Source of the DNA: Stereum hirsutum FP-91666 SS1
Taxonomy: Eukaryota > Basidiomycota > Agaricomycetes > Russulales > Stereaceae
Assembly (NCBI RefSeq): GCF_000264905.1
Contig: NW_006763143.1
Span: 155,711-219,710 of the forward strand
DNA: 64,000 bases
Direction: 5' to 3'
In this document: piece by piece, positions 1-10,909 of the stretch
Layout: each line of letters opens with the position of its first letter
Numbering within the stretch: position 1 is the first letter of the stretch
Made by a program: the position numbers and the translations under genes
The notes under the pieces: generated by a model
Told to the model about the DNA's origin: nothing
Databases searched by the model: none
The model's input: the letters and a program-made list of their open reading frames with translations, nothing else

Positions 1-175
1 GACCGCTTACACTATAACTTTAGAACAAATAAACCGATTCCTTTGAGAATCGATATCTATCATACTGTATATTTCTAAATATTTGTCAAATAGACAGAAC
101 TCCCAAAATTGGCCTCCTTCATCTCGCTAAATCGTGTTGCCAATTTCCATTTTATATACTGACAGGAGATGAGGA

Positions 176-540
176 TGTCTCCAGACAAGATGATGCACAG
201 ACAGAAAGCAATTTGCGAGATGTGAGGAAGTGTGTCCAGGCGAGCAGAGAGCGAGTACTGATTGCCTCCAGGCAGATGGCGGTTGATCCGACAGAAACTC
301 CCACAGGCAGAACATGACATGTGCAGAACAGCCTCCAAGCAAATATGGAGCTGGTGAGAATAGACTCCAGGCAATTGGCAACTTCTTTGAAAGTGCCTCC
401 AGACAATGAGTGACTTGCTCGAAATCGCCTCCAGGCAAAGTGTAACTTGCTCCGCAATCGCCTCCAGGCAAAGTGCGACTTGTGGGAGAATGCCTCCAAG
501 GAGAGATCAACTTGTGACGGATTGTCTCCAGGCAGATTGG
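176..540. repeat. Degenerate 32-33 bp tandem repeat (about 11 copies)
   Basis: The core CTCCAGGCA, with variants, recurs at a steady spacing. Repeat cores start near 298, 330, 362, 394, 426, 459, 491 and 523, giving periods of 32, 32, 32, 32, 33, 32 and 32; more degenerate copies lie to the left near 176, 231 and 263. Neighbouring copies at 426 and 459 are nearly identical, while the outer copies have drifted. Three overlapping open frames on the minus strand here only reflect the repeat and look non-coding. The core GCCTCCAGGC is an imperfect palindrome. Confidence 0.8.
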
Positions 541-640
541 AGCATATGCAAATAAATGAAATTGTTTTTTGGGTATTTACAAGATGTGTACAAAACGGCT
601 GGAGGCATCCTTCAAAGGGGAGAGGACATGAATTGCCTGG

Positions 641-690
641 AGGCGTGGCCGGATTCCTCCAGGCGTGGCCGGGTTCCTCCAGGCATGGCG
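641..690. repeat. 20-bp tandem repeat, 2.5 copies
   Basis: The unit AGGCGTGGCCGGATTCCTCC (641-660) is repeated at 661-680 with one change (A to G) and partly at 681-690. It contains the same CCTCCAGGC core as the 32-bp array just to the left, so the two arrays probably share an origin. Confidence 0.8.
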
Positions 691-1579
691 GCGCCGGACT
701 CGCCGGACGGGTTGGTCACAGTATGACAGCCGCCCTCACATTTCCACAGGACCTGTTACAGCGGTAGTGTGACCTTGCCTATATATTATTCAAAGAGGAC
801 ATTTTCTTCCCTTACATTGCCTCTCAGGATGTCATCGTCGTGCTATGTGCCTAATATCAGGTGCGTCTCGTGCTTCGGTCTCGATAAGAATATTTGCCTT
901 CGATATGTTTCTAGTTGGTTCTGCGTACCTGTGTCGATGCCTCTATGTCGGGCAAGAACCAAGAAGCTTCCTTGAATGACTTGTCTCATTGCCTGCTTAT
1001 TTAATTTTTTGTTTTTCTGCCCCTAGAGGTGTTCAAATGCCTCACGCTCATCACCGTTCACCCACGTCTATTGATCGTGAGCGAGTAGAGGTGTGAGCTT
1101 CACCTGTATCTCTGACAACTTCTGGTGGGAAGAATTATTCGGCATCAGAAAACTAGTCAACGCGCCATGGGGTGCAATACACAAATTCTGCTTCCTTACG
1201 CCGAGGCAGCGCCAGTGTTAGTCTTCGTCCAATCAAATCTATGTCCTGCTTGGGAAACGCGCAGTAGAAGGCGATACCTTTGTGGCCCCTTCTTCTCAAC
1301 TCTAAATTGAACGCGCGAAGACTTCAACACCATGATCATCTGATAGAGCCAAACGACAAAGTTCGCGGTGTTCGACGGAGTCGGAACATGGGCTCGTCCG
1401 AAAGTAAATTCCAAGGGGTACCGTTCTCCTCACCCTTGGAATGCAGCGTGTTTATTCTCTTGTGACTTGCGTTCTCGTTTGGTTTCTCACGTAGAGTCTG
1501 TTTATAGACGTGTCGATGTGAGATCTCGAGATGCTACCTCGAGTGCCACTCAGTCTCTCCGCTACGTCGTTTCTCATAA
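691..1579. other. No gene recognised upstream of the GNAT gene
   Basis: Short open frames exist (for example from an ATG at 829 and another near 1125) and there are possible splice sites, but no reading gives a recognisable protein or connects cleanly to the acetyltransferase at 1580. This stretch may hold the promoter of that gene. Confidence 0.4.
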
Positions 1580-2582
1580 ATGTCACCCTCGGAAATACAG
1601 GTGTATCGTTTGGAGATACTGGACGGTAGCGACGTTTGACATTTTTTTATCTGTCCGCTCTCATGACTCTTGTCTAGATGACAACACTAAGCAGGCGGTG
1701 AGCACACTTGTTGAAGCCTTCAAAGGCGGTACTAGTTCTACTCTTATAACCACTGAAATACCCGACTCATTGCTATTCGGCTTTCAGATTCTTTCGTAAC
1801 AGTGTGCAGCGGAGGCGATGACGATTGCTTCGAGCGGTTGATAGATTCGATCTTTCTGGCAGCGTACAGAGGAGGGCAAATCTATGTTGCGAGCTACAAA
1901 GAGCACACATTTGCGGGCGTGGCCGCATGGTTTCCCCCGGGGCAAGGTCTGTTTCATACGTACGTCTTCAATCATCTCAGTGGAATAACATTACTTATCT
2001 TCTGCTACGGTGTATTCAAGACCTGATCAAGCCGTCGGGGGCTTCGATGACCTGGTTGCCGACTTCAGCCCTGAGTTGAGAGACTGGTGGATAAATTATG
2101 TACGTCAACGGTGCACGACTGGTACTCACCGTTCCTTCACTAATTTGCTTCCAGTTCCTCCCGAAATATAGCAATCAGACGACATCCGCTCTCGGAGAGG
2201 GAGTAAAGCTCGCGTCCTGGCATCTTCAGCTCATTGGCGTCTCTCCGGAGCATCAGAGGAAGGGCATCGGTAGCGCTCTAATTGACTTGATTAGTACCAA
2301 GGTCAGATATTGAATCACTCACTGTAAGCAGCCTACGAAAGCGGTCGGCTCATTCGTCCTACAGGCTAAAGCAGACGGGGTCTCCCTCTGTCTTGAAGTC
2401 GAGGAAGGTCCAAAGGTTAGCAGCTCACCTGTTCTAACGTAAGATATCAGCCATCCATGGATTCTCTTCCTTAGATATCTTTCTACGAGAAATGTGGTTT
2501 CGTTGTGAGGCCGCCTGCGGAAGAGTATATCAATCCAGTGAAGCCCCTGGTAATATATGTGATGGAGAAGCAGGCGTCGTAG
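1580..2582 (+). CDS. GNAT family N-acetyltransferase
   Basis: Likely transfers an acetyl group from acetyl-CoA to an unknown amine. Seven exons join in frame: 1580-1625, 1678-1728, 1788-1959, 2021-2099, 2155-2301, 2365-2415 and 2475-2582. The start ATG at 1580 gives an N-terminus MSPSEIQVYRLEIL leading into a helix ending LVEAFKGD. The acetyl-CoA loop is clear in exon 5 (GVSPEHQRKGIGSALI, motif A, Q/RxxGxG). Exons 6 and 7 give LCLEVEEGPK and ISFYEKCGFVV, the usual beta5 and C-terminal motif B. About 217 residues, normal for this fungal family, which often carries the middle segment seen here (WFPPG, then FSPELRDWW). Substrate unknown; it could act on small amines, toxins or polyamines. Confidence 0.85.
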
Positions 2583-3206
2583 ATGTCTGATACATGTCGT
2601 ATTGATCTAATGTAACTTTCAACATTGTATTCGGCGACACCTTGAATTATATGCTATCTCACCGTGTTGACCGGAGGATACCTATACTAGCAAGAACGGT
2701 CGAGTACGCAAAGACCAAGAGCAAGACTCAGTTGGTCGGCTACCTTACCTTGCGGGGCTTCAATAACCGGCACCTGCCGAAAGACTATAACGCGACACCA
2801 AAATTTCGTCTTCCTCTTCGCATTCTTTTCCATTTCTTCATCTTTTCTTTCTCTCTTCTCTCGTCGTATCATCTCTTCATCGTTTCATCTGTGCTCATCT
2901 CTTTGTTCATGAATAGCTCCGTCTTTGCGATTTCTCGATCATATCCCATCGTGTCTGATCTTCAAGTTAGCCGCCAAGCACCTTGCTCAACCGCTCTAGC
3001 CAATGACATACCTCTTCACTTCTCTGCCCAAATAGACACTGAGTAAACGAGACTTGACGTCGTTGAACGTCGAACATAGAGCAGCCATGGAGGACTCAGA
3101 AGCCCGTCCAGAACGTCACTATCGCCCTCCTATCTCTAGCGGCATCCTTCATGCGCACTGGAGGATAGTTGCCTCCGGACGTTCGATTTATCATGATTTT
3201 GACAGA
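2583..3206. other. Intergenic; pyrimidine-rich tract and a short open frame
   Basis: A strong CT-rich tract runs from about 2805 to 2910, of the kind often found just upstream of fungal transcription starts. A short frame from ATG 3087 runs into the left edge of the MITE, where it meets a stop. No family is recognised. Confidence 0.4.
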
Positions 3207-3661
3207 AACCTGTGAGGGCCCGGGACACTCCTATGAGGGTTCCCCGGTCCAGTTGCGTATTTTTACGCAATTTTGAGGGCGAAGCCCTCCCGAAAATTTG
3301 CGTATTTTAAGCCCAGGAGCACCGAGGTCTCCCGAAAATTTGCGTATTATTGGTGTGAGCCCCCACATAACCTCAACTTTTACTTAACCTAACCTTAACT
3401 TCCCCTAACCTACACTAGCAACACGATAGAGACACAGAAGTTGGTCCTGATTAGGCTAGGTTAGGATAAGTTGAGGTTATGTAAGGCTATAAGGGTAAGA
3501 TCGAGCTTGCCTCGCCACACAAAACCCGCCAATAGGCGCCCTACCCTTCCCGGAATTTGCGTATTTTAAGCCCTCGCCAGGCCAAAATTGCGTATTTTTA
3601 CCTGTTTTTGAGGTTGCCCTTCGGGCAACCCTCATAGGAGTGTCCCGGGCCCTAACCTGTG
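3207..3661. mobile_element. hAT-like MITE with 8-bp target site duplication
   Basis: The element spans 3215-3653 (439 bp). Its ends are perfect 27-bp terminal inverted repeats beginning AGGGCCCGGGACACTCCTAT. It is flanked on both sides by the direct repeat AACCTGTG (3207-3214 and 3654-3661), a target duplication of 8 bp as made by hAT-superfamily transposases. Inside, TTTGCGTATTTTAAGCCC-like subterminal repeats occur near both ends in opposite orientations, and a central pair reading CATAACCTCAACTT / AAGTTGAGGTTATG is also inverted. There is no transposase frame, so it is non-autonomous. Perfect ends and an intact duplication point to a fairly recent insertion. P and Merlin elements can also make 8-bp duplications, so the superfamily is an inference. 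Confidence 0.9.
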
Positions 3662-3930
3662 CGATCGGTCTCCAGCGTACTTTACTGCGCACGCCTTCAA
3701 CCCGCCTTGAACTGCACCACATCGACAGCTCGAACAGGCTTTTTTTGTTGCCACCGCCTGTGACGTCATGGATATTGCGCCTCTAAGCCTCCTTTCCTCC
3801 CCACCCCCGCCACCCTCGCGCTTGTTCAGAGGTGCTACGTTGTGTAACTGTTGGCCCCGGGGGTTGCTTTGACTGATCGGATCGACCACTGTGCCTGGAG
3901 CATTAGACGGCGGTGGTGAAAATTTCTCCT

Positions 3931-3938
3931 TATATAAG
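3931..3938 (+). promoter_or_regulatory. TATA box
   Basis: TATATAAG lies 77 bp before the ATG at 4008, a normal fungal spacing for a core promoter of the gene that follows. Confidence 0.5.
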
Positions 3939-4007
3939 TAGGCCTCGGTAACATGCTCTCTGCACACTATTCCCGCCTCCACCACCAGGGCGTAAGCCCT
4001 CCAAGAC

Positions 4008-5385
4008 ATGCTCATTTGTCACCTGTTGATACTCCTCATCCCCGCACTCGCCTACGCCAGCACCTATGCACCATCACGACGTGTCCTTGCGCAATTGTTC
4101 TCCGATGTCACTTCGATATGCTACTCTACCTCCTGTCTGCTAGTCTCACTGTTCTTGGGTGGCCAATCTAGAGCAGACCACAGTCTCGTGATCAAACACG
4201 TCAATCTATTCTCACTTTCAATCGAAGGCTTTCGCGCCTCCTTTCCCTCTCTCGAATCACCATATGCTAAACACACCCACGCTTACCTCGTCGGCACCTC
4301 GATCTCCTTCGTCTCCCTCTCCCTCAAACTCCGCCGTCCATCTCGCTCAATGCCAACCTTCACAACCCTAATCCTTTCCAAATCCCGCCTCCAAACCACC
4401 CTCTGCGTCACATCCGTCAAATCCCTAACCGTCAACCTCCTTTTCTTTCCCGCCTACTTCTGCTTCTCCGCCGGGCCCTTCATCGACGCCACACTCGACA
4501 CCCTCAAGCTTCGAGTATTTTCGAGCTCGAGGACGCCTTATCAGGTGAAAAGGCTGAGGGAGGCTTGTATTGGGAGCGCGTTATGGGGTGAGATATTGAG
4601 GGTTGCCGATTTCAAGACGAGTGTGGAGTTTGAGCCAGAGTACGTTACGAGGGATCCGGCGGAGCCGATCAAGCATATGTTGGGGGAGGGAATCGATAGT
4701 TCGATCTCGGTGGAACATGATCCGGACGAGGCATTCGAGTTTCCCTCTGCCGCTGCTAGGTCTTTCGCCACGCACTCAAAGGCTTTGTCGAATGGGGATG
4801 GGAATGAGCACGGGGCTGAGCTCCCGGAGAGAGATGATGTACTTGTGCATGGTGAGATCCATGGAATGATGGTGCACGACGGGAAAGGGAGGATGTACGC
4901 GTTTGGAGATATCTGTGCGGCGTTGAGGAGGACGTATGGGAGTGCGATTGCGGAGTGCGACAGGGGAAGTTTCGATATGGAGGCGCATGGGTGTACGTGG
5001 GTTAGGATTCCGGCGTATGTGCTTGGAGAGAGCAGGTTTGATGAGCAGCCATTCTGGAGGTACGTTCCCGTTATTTCCATCATAGGACAGCGTCGTACGC
5101 GCGCCTTAAGTTGAGAACCTCATGCTTTACGTTTTGGTGTATAGATATCTCCTCTCACTGTGGAAAGAGATCCCAACATTCGTACATAACGTCTTCAACG
5201 ACCCATTGCTTTATGTGAATCTCCATGTCCCCAAGGCGGATATTCAGTTTGACGATTTTAGGGTTCGGGATGCGGAATTGGTTTCACAGATATTCGAACG
5301 TGGGGTCGGTCCATGGCTCGCTAATGAGCTCGGAGTGGAGGGTATGCCGACGCGGGGCACGGAGAGTGGCCAGGATAGACGATGA
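4008..5385 (+). CDS. Hypothetical protein with N-terminal hydrophobic segment
   Basis: Two exons, 4008-5059 and 5145-5385, joined by a GT-AG intron that restores FWR-YLLSLWKE; the next stop is at 5383. About 430 residues. I do not recognise the family. The N-terminus (MLICHLLILLIPALAYA) looks like a signal peptide or membrane anchor, and further hydrophobic stretches follow in the first 170 residues. The second half is soluble-looking, with a conserved-looking block HGEIHGMMVHDGKGRMYAFG and a C-terminal part rich in Asp and Val. Codon choice changes sharply near base 4510, from C-ending to G-ending codons. A secreted or membrane-associated role is only an inference from the N-terminus. Confidence 0.65.
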
Positions 5386-5808
5386 CAATTAGACGAGGAA
5401 TGAGAGAGGGTGAGACAAGAGGGCGGCGTAGTTCTCAATCTTCATTCGAACTCAGGGGTTTTAGGACACTCTATATTCACTTTTGTTTGAGACACTGACA
5501 GTGCTACGTTGTGACAACCCACTTTGTATTTCGTATCCTTTGTCTCCCCAGTGTGTATCATTTACCTGGATGGTTGTCCCCTAGAAAGTAGACCGTACCA
5601 ATTAATATTACGGCTACGTTGATCGTGGCTCTGCATGAATGTGCTTTGAACGCACCCGTTCAGCCACACCCACCTCACATAACATCCTGAGTTCCGAGCA
5701 CGTATGGTGGAGTTACAGTCATCTACGATTCCTCTTCGTACACGCTTCCCCGTCCACAACTGAAGCCATCGTACTGGACATGTATTCTGGTGGTTGACTC
5801 TTGCCACC
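5386..5808. other. Intergenic, nothing recognised
   Basis: No conserved frame on either strand. It holds the 3' flank of the gene ending at 5385 and the 5' flank of the tRNA. Confidence 0.5.
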
Positions 5809-5932
5809 GGCCTGATGGTCTAGTCGTATGATTCCTTCTTTGGGTTCAATCTGGCGTCCAATCCCATCACGGGGTTGCCTGCAGGATATTCCTGATTGGA
5901 GGAGGTCCGGGGTTCAATTCCCCGTCAGGCCC
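5809..5932 (+). tRNA. tRNA-Pro (anticodon UGG) with a 52-nt intron
   Basis: The acceptor arms GGCCTGA (5809-5815) and TCAGGCC (5925-5931) pair fully, with a discriminator C at 5932. The D arm is GTC...GAT, and the T arm CGGGG-TTCAATT-CCCCG lies at 5908-5924. The anticodon stem CCTTC (5834-5838) pairs with GGAGG (5898-5902) with one G-T pair. The loop TTTGGG places the anticodon TGG at 5841-5843. An intron (about 5845-5896) sits one base after the anticodon, the standard nuclear position. The D arm matches the usual eukaryotic tRNA-Pro form. The mature molecule would be 72 nt. Confidence 0.9.
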
Positions 5933-6376
5933 GTCAACTTTTCTACTCAGTTTTTTTTCCCTGATTCTGCAACCATCAATGCAAGACTTCAAGCTCTCCG
6001 GTGTACTGTGGTGGCGTGAACTGTCGGGAATTCGTCAGTGAGGTCTTAATGGACGTTTTGTATTCGTGAAGTTGCCATGCAGACTTTCTGTTGGATCAAG
6101 TACTTAACAGCGGCCATAAATTATACTACCGCAGAGGGTGAATCAACACTTCTGTATGCTCTTGGGAGATGGAGGGCAACAAATGTTTCGCTGGAATTCG
6201 AACATGTACAGTCCTGTCGATAAACACTGTCCGTGAGCCAATGGGTGGCGAGGCCACACCGTAACATCGTGCCAGTCGCGTGTGTCACGCGGAAATGTTC
6301 AGCGTGTCACCTTCAAGGTCACGTCACATCCCTTCCTCTTCCCTCCCGTCACCGTCCCTCCGCCAATCCCTTCACC
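5933..6376. other. Intergenic, promoter side of the ISWI gene
   Basis: No gene seen. A GGCCACACCGTAAC element near 6251 lies about 120 bp before the ISWI start and resembles the GCCACAC elements near the AhpC/TSA-2 genes. Confidence 0.4.
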
Positions 6377-9300
6377 ATGGCAGTGAGCATCTTCCTCCAC
6401 TACATTCTTCCACGGCGTGCTAAAGCTAAACGTATGTGAATAGAATTCAAGGCTTCAGGATGAAGACATTCTGAGCGACGTTGTCCCAAGTAACATCGTT
6501 TCGCGCCAAGTGAGCATTCCAGACCCTAGACTTTGCAAAAGCGCGTCTTACGCGTCGACATTATGCTTATACTCCGTGCCTTATGTGTGTAGGATACGCC
6601 GGGTGATGAACATGAAGTAGAGAGCGAAGGTGCCGAGGAAATCCCTGTCGAGGTGGACGAACTGGGGAGCGGGGACGTGCGTTGATCCTTTATTCATGCA
6701 TCTCTGGTGTGTTAACGTATTTATCTTAGGAGTCCGAAGGTGGACCTTCTTCGCCCCAGACGGCTAAAACTAGAAGAGTATCAGAGAAGAAGCAGAAGAG
6801 AAGAGCGGCAGAGGGTGTGCTGCAGGAGAGGCGACACGAGATGGATAAAGCCAAGGTGCGTTCCCCGAGAACTTGGGCACGTATCGAGAGATGCTCAAAT
6901 ATGCTTTGTGTAGGTTGCGGACGCCGTCAAGCGGTATACCTATCTTCTTGGTCAGACGGATTTATTCAGGCATTTTGTGGACATGAAGGTACGTGTGTGG
7001 TCTTCATTCGTATAGCTCGCATGCTTAGTATCCTGGTTCAGCGTGCGCGCGACCCGGAGTACGCTGCCATGCTGGACGCTCAGCCAAAGCCCAAGGGAAG
7101 GGGGCGGAAGAAGACAGCGTGAGTAGCTTATCTTTGATGGGTTTCGGGTTTCATTCTAATACGCGCCACAGCGACAAGAATGCGCGTCATCGTAAGTCGG
7201 AGAAGGAAGAAGATGAGGAACTGCTCAAGGACGGCGAGATGGCTGTCGACGGAAATGATCAACCCTACGTTTTCGAGGAGTCACCGAGCTGTGAGCCACC
7301 TTCATCATGGTTATCAGTCTCATCGTCTAACCTGTCCATTCTAGTCATCAGCGGCACCATGCGTTCCTATCAAGTCCAAGGCCTGAACTGGATGGTGTCA
7401 CTCCACCACAACGGTCTCAATGGTATCCTCGCGGATGAGATGGTAAGCTTCCTCGTTCCTTGCACGTCCTCCTACTATCCTAACATCCACATAGGGTCTC
7501 GGCAAAACGCTTCAAACCATCTCTTTCCTCGCCTACCTGAAACACCAAACAAACACCCCCGGCCCCCATCTCATCGTCGTCCCCAAATCGACTCTCCAAA
7601 ACTGGGCCCGCGAGTTTAGCCAATGGACTCCAGACGTCAGCACCGTCGTTCTCTCCGGCTCGAAGGAAGAGCGCGCGGAGCTCATCGCCACTCGTCTCAT
7701 CACGCAAGACTTCGACGTCTGCATCACTTCGTACGAAATTTGTCTCATCGAGAAATCGGCGTTGAAGAAGTTCAGTTTCGAGTATATCGTGATCGACGAG
7801 GCGCACAGGATCAAGAACGTCGACTCTATTCTTTCGCAGATCGTTAGGTCGTTCATCTCGAGGGGAAGGTTGTTGATCACTGGCACGCCGTTGCAGAACA
7901 ACTTGAAGGAGCTGTTCGCGCTGCTCAACTTTATCTGCCCGGAGATCTTCTCCGACTATGGTGATTTGGAAAGCTTCCTGCATAAGGACGAGGAGGCGGG
8001 GGATGCGGATGAAGAGAAGAGTAAGAAGGTGGTTGAGGCGTTGCATATGATCCTTAGGCCGTTTTTGCTCAGACGTGTTAAGAGTGATGTGGAGAAGAAC
8101 CTCCTTCCAAGTGAGTCATTATCTTCCACGTCTTTCTTTCGGATAATTCTGACTAGTGCGTGGTGGCCAACAGAGAAGGAGATCAATATTTACGTCGGCC
8201 TGTCCGATATGCAGCGCAAGTGGTACCGTTCGGTCTTGGAGAAGGATATCGACGCTGTGAACGGATTGACTGGGAAGAAGGAGGGTAAGACGCGGCTCAT
8301 GAACATGGTCATGCAGCTGCGTAAGGTTACCTGTCATCCCTACCTCTTCGATGGAGCCGTACGTATCGACCATATTTCGAACTCTTTCGGAGGACTCACT
8401 GACATGTGGCGGTGGCGTGCATATAGGAGCCTGGCCCACCCTACACCACGGACGAGCATCTCGTTCAGAACTGCGGAAAGATGGTCATCCTGGATAAACT
8501 CCTGAAGTCGATGAAGGAGAAGGGTTCTCGTGTGCTCATCTTCAGTCAGATGAGTCGTATGCTCGATATCATGGAGGATTATTGTCTGTTCCGCCAATAC
8601 AGTACGTCGGTCTGCTCTCCTTCATCATGGGAACACTTTTACTGACGTGCTATGTTTCGATAGAGTACTGCCGTATTGACGGAAGCACCGCTCACGAAGA
8701 CCGTATCGTTGCTATCGACGAGTATAATAAGCCTGGCAGCGAGAAGTTCATTTTCTTGCTCACCACTCGTGCTGGTGGCTTGGGCATCAACTTGACCTCC
8801 GCCGATGTCGTCGTCTTGTATGACAGCGATTGGTACGCTATCGTCATTTTCCTGTCATCCATGTTGCCGATGGTTTGAGACGCTGACGTTGCCGTGTCCT
8901 ACAGGAACCCGCAAGCCGATCTCCAAGCTATGGACCGCGCGCATCGTATCGGGCAGACGAAGCAGGTGTACGTGTTTAGGTTCATCACTGAGGAGAGCGT
9001 GGAGGAGCGGATGTTGGAGCGGGCGGCGCAGAAGTTGAGGTTAGACCAGTTGGTCATCCAGCAGGGGAGACAGACGCAGAGCAAAGGTGTGTTTTTCTAC
9101 ACACGATTTGTACACTTCAAGGCTGACGAAATGTTAGCTGCCAACAAGGAGGAACTGATGGAGATGATCACGCATGGCGCTGAGAAGATCGTGAATGCTA
9201 CGGACTCGTACGTTCATCCTCCCCCTTCGTCAGCGACCTGACCCAACAATCTAACCCGTACCATCGCAGCATCTTGATCGACGACGACATCGACGCCATC

Positions 9301-10909
9301 ATCCACCGTGGCGAAGAACGCACCGCTGAACTGAACTCCAAATACGAAGGTCTCAACCTCGAAGATCTGTCCAACTTCAAATCCGAAAACACTGTCCAGC
9401 AATGGGAGGGCGAGGACTTCAGACCGGGCCAGCGCAAGGCGCTGACGCTCAACCCGTTGGCGCTGTCGAAGCGCGAGAGGAAGCTGAATTATTCGGTGGA
9501 TAATTATTTCAAGGATGCTATGAGGGCGGGGCCGAGTAAGACGGAGAAGGCACCAAAGGTACCGAGGGCGCCGAAGCAGATTCAAATGTGGGTGTTTTCT
9601 CCTGTGTGATCGTGGCGTTAGGTCATTGGTACTTATATGTCGTTTGCAGGCAAGACTTCCAGTTCTTCCCACCACGGCTGGCCGAGTTGCAGGAGAGGGA
9701 GTTGGCCGCTCACAAGGTACGCCACCTAGGATGTTTCGATTTGTAGATGCATAGTTTGCTCATCGTTGGATGTGTCATAGCGCGCCAATGGCATTGCCGC
9801 CACACTTCGTGAACCGCAGGGTGAGGAGGATACGCCCGAAAAGCTGGAGGCGGAACGGCAGGCTGCCCAAGTCTTCATTGACCAAGGTTCGTACCATCCA
9901 TTCAACTGCGTTGATCTAATGACTAACGTTACTGTTCTTCCGGACGATGTTCCGCTATGTAGCTGAGCCCCTGGATGATGACGAGCAGGAGGAGAAGGAC
10001 AGATTGATCGCGGAAGGATTTGAGGATTGGAGCAGACGTGACTTCCAGCAGTTTGTCAGGGGACTGGAGACTTATGGATGGTTCGTCTGTTCGACTCTTT
10101 TCTCCGTCGTGGTGGCCGATTCTGAGATATATGTCTGGGTATTTAGGACCGAGGATCTCGCTTTGCTCGCTTCTGAGATCCAGGACAAGTCTGAGGATGA
10201 CATCAAGGCGTACTACCCCGTCTTTAAGCAGAAATGGCAGACTCTGTCTGGTGAGACTTGCACTCGTACTTGGCAAATTTCGAACACTGCTCATTTTGTT
10301 CATGATGAACCACAGAATACCCTCGAATCTCAGCACGTATCGCCGAGGGCGAAGCGAAGCGCAACAAACGCTCCAACCTCGAGTCCCTCCTCTCCAAGAA
10401 GATCAACTCCGTTCGCTACCCCATGCAAGAGCTCGAACTCAACTACCCCACCACAAAAGGCAAAGTCTACTCCGAAGAAGAGGACCGGTATCTCCTCTGC
10501 CGACTCAACCACTACGGGATGGGCGTGGACGACGTTTACGAAAGGATTAAGAAGGACATCACGGAGTTCCCGGTGTTCAGGTTCGATTGGTTCTTCAAGA
10601 GCCGGTCGCCGTTGGAGTTGCAGAGGAGATGTAATACGCTGTTGGGCATGATTGAGAAGGAAGCGGAAGCTAGACAGGAAGAGATGAAGAGCAAGGGGAC
10701 GGCGTCCAGAGGAAAGGTTCGTCACCGTTTTCTTCTTCCCCGCCGGTTTGTCTGGCTAACTAGATCTTCCGCTTGTGGCATAGAAACGAGGAGCGGATGA
10801 CACAGTGAAGGTAGAGGCCTCGAGAGACTCGACGCCTGCAAATGGGACGGGTACGCCTTCAGGGTCGGCTCAGCCATCCAAGCGTCCGTACAAGAAGAAG
10901 AAGACATAG
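6377..10909 (+). CDS. ISWI: ISWI-family chromatin-remodelling ATPase
   Basis: A nuclear ATPase that slides and spaces nucleosomes (Isw1/Isw2 in yeast). About 1,100 residues over some 21 exons. The first coding exon is only ATGGCA (6377-6382), followed by the exon at 6459 (DEDILSD). After an acidic N-terminus come the SNF2 motifs: DEMGLGKT (split by the intron before 7495), the DEAH box IDEAHRIKN (about 7790), TGTPLQNN, then [13 protein letters not shown] and [11 protein letters not shown] (about 8925). The C-terminal HAND-SANT-SLIDE module follows: [11 protein letters not shown] near 9480, [23 protein letters not shown] near 10027, and SLIDE near 10480-10660 ([14 protein letters not shown]). 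The end is a basic tail, KRPYKKKKT. All key ATPase residues are present. Isw1 versus Isw2 assignment is not possible from this alone. Confidence 0.95.

Noticed and set aside
127..510. Three overlapping minus-strand frames with LPGGD/CLEA-like repeats
   Set aside because: They only reflect translation of the 32-33 bp tandem repeat; no start context, splice structure or family.
2642..3046. 134-residue plus-strand frame
   Set aside because: It runs through a CT-rich tract, giving Ser/Phe/Leu-rich low-complexity sequence; looks like a promoter region, not a protein.
3370..3410. Telomere-like CTTAACCTAACC runs
   Set aside because: They lie inside the MITE as part of its internal inverted repeat and are not tandem telomere repeats.
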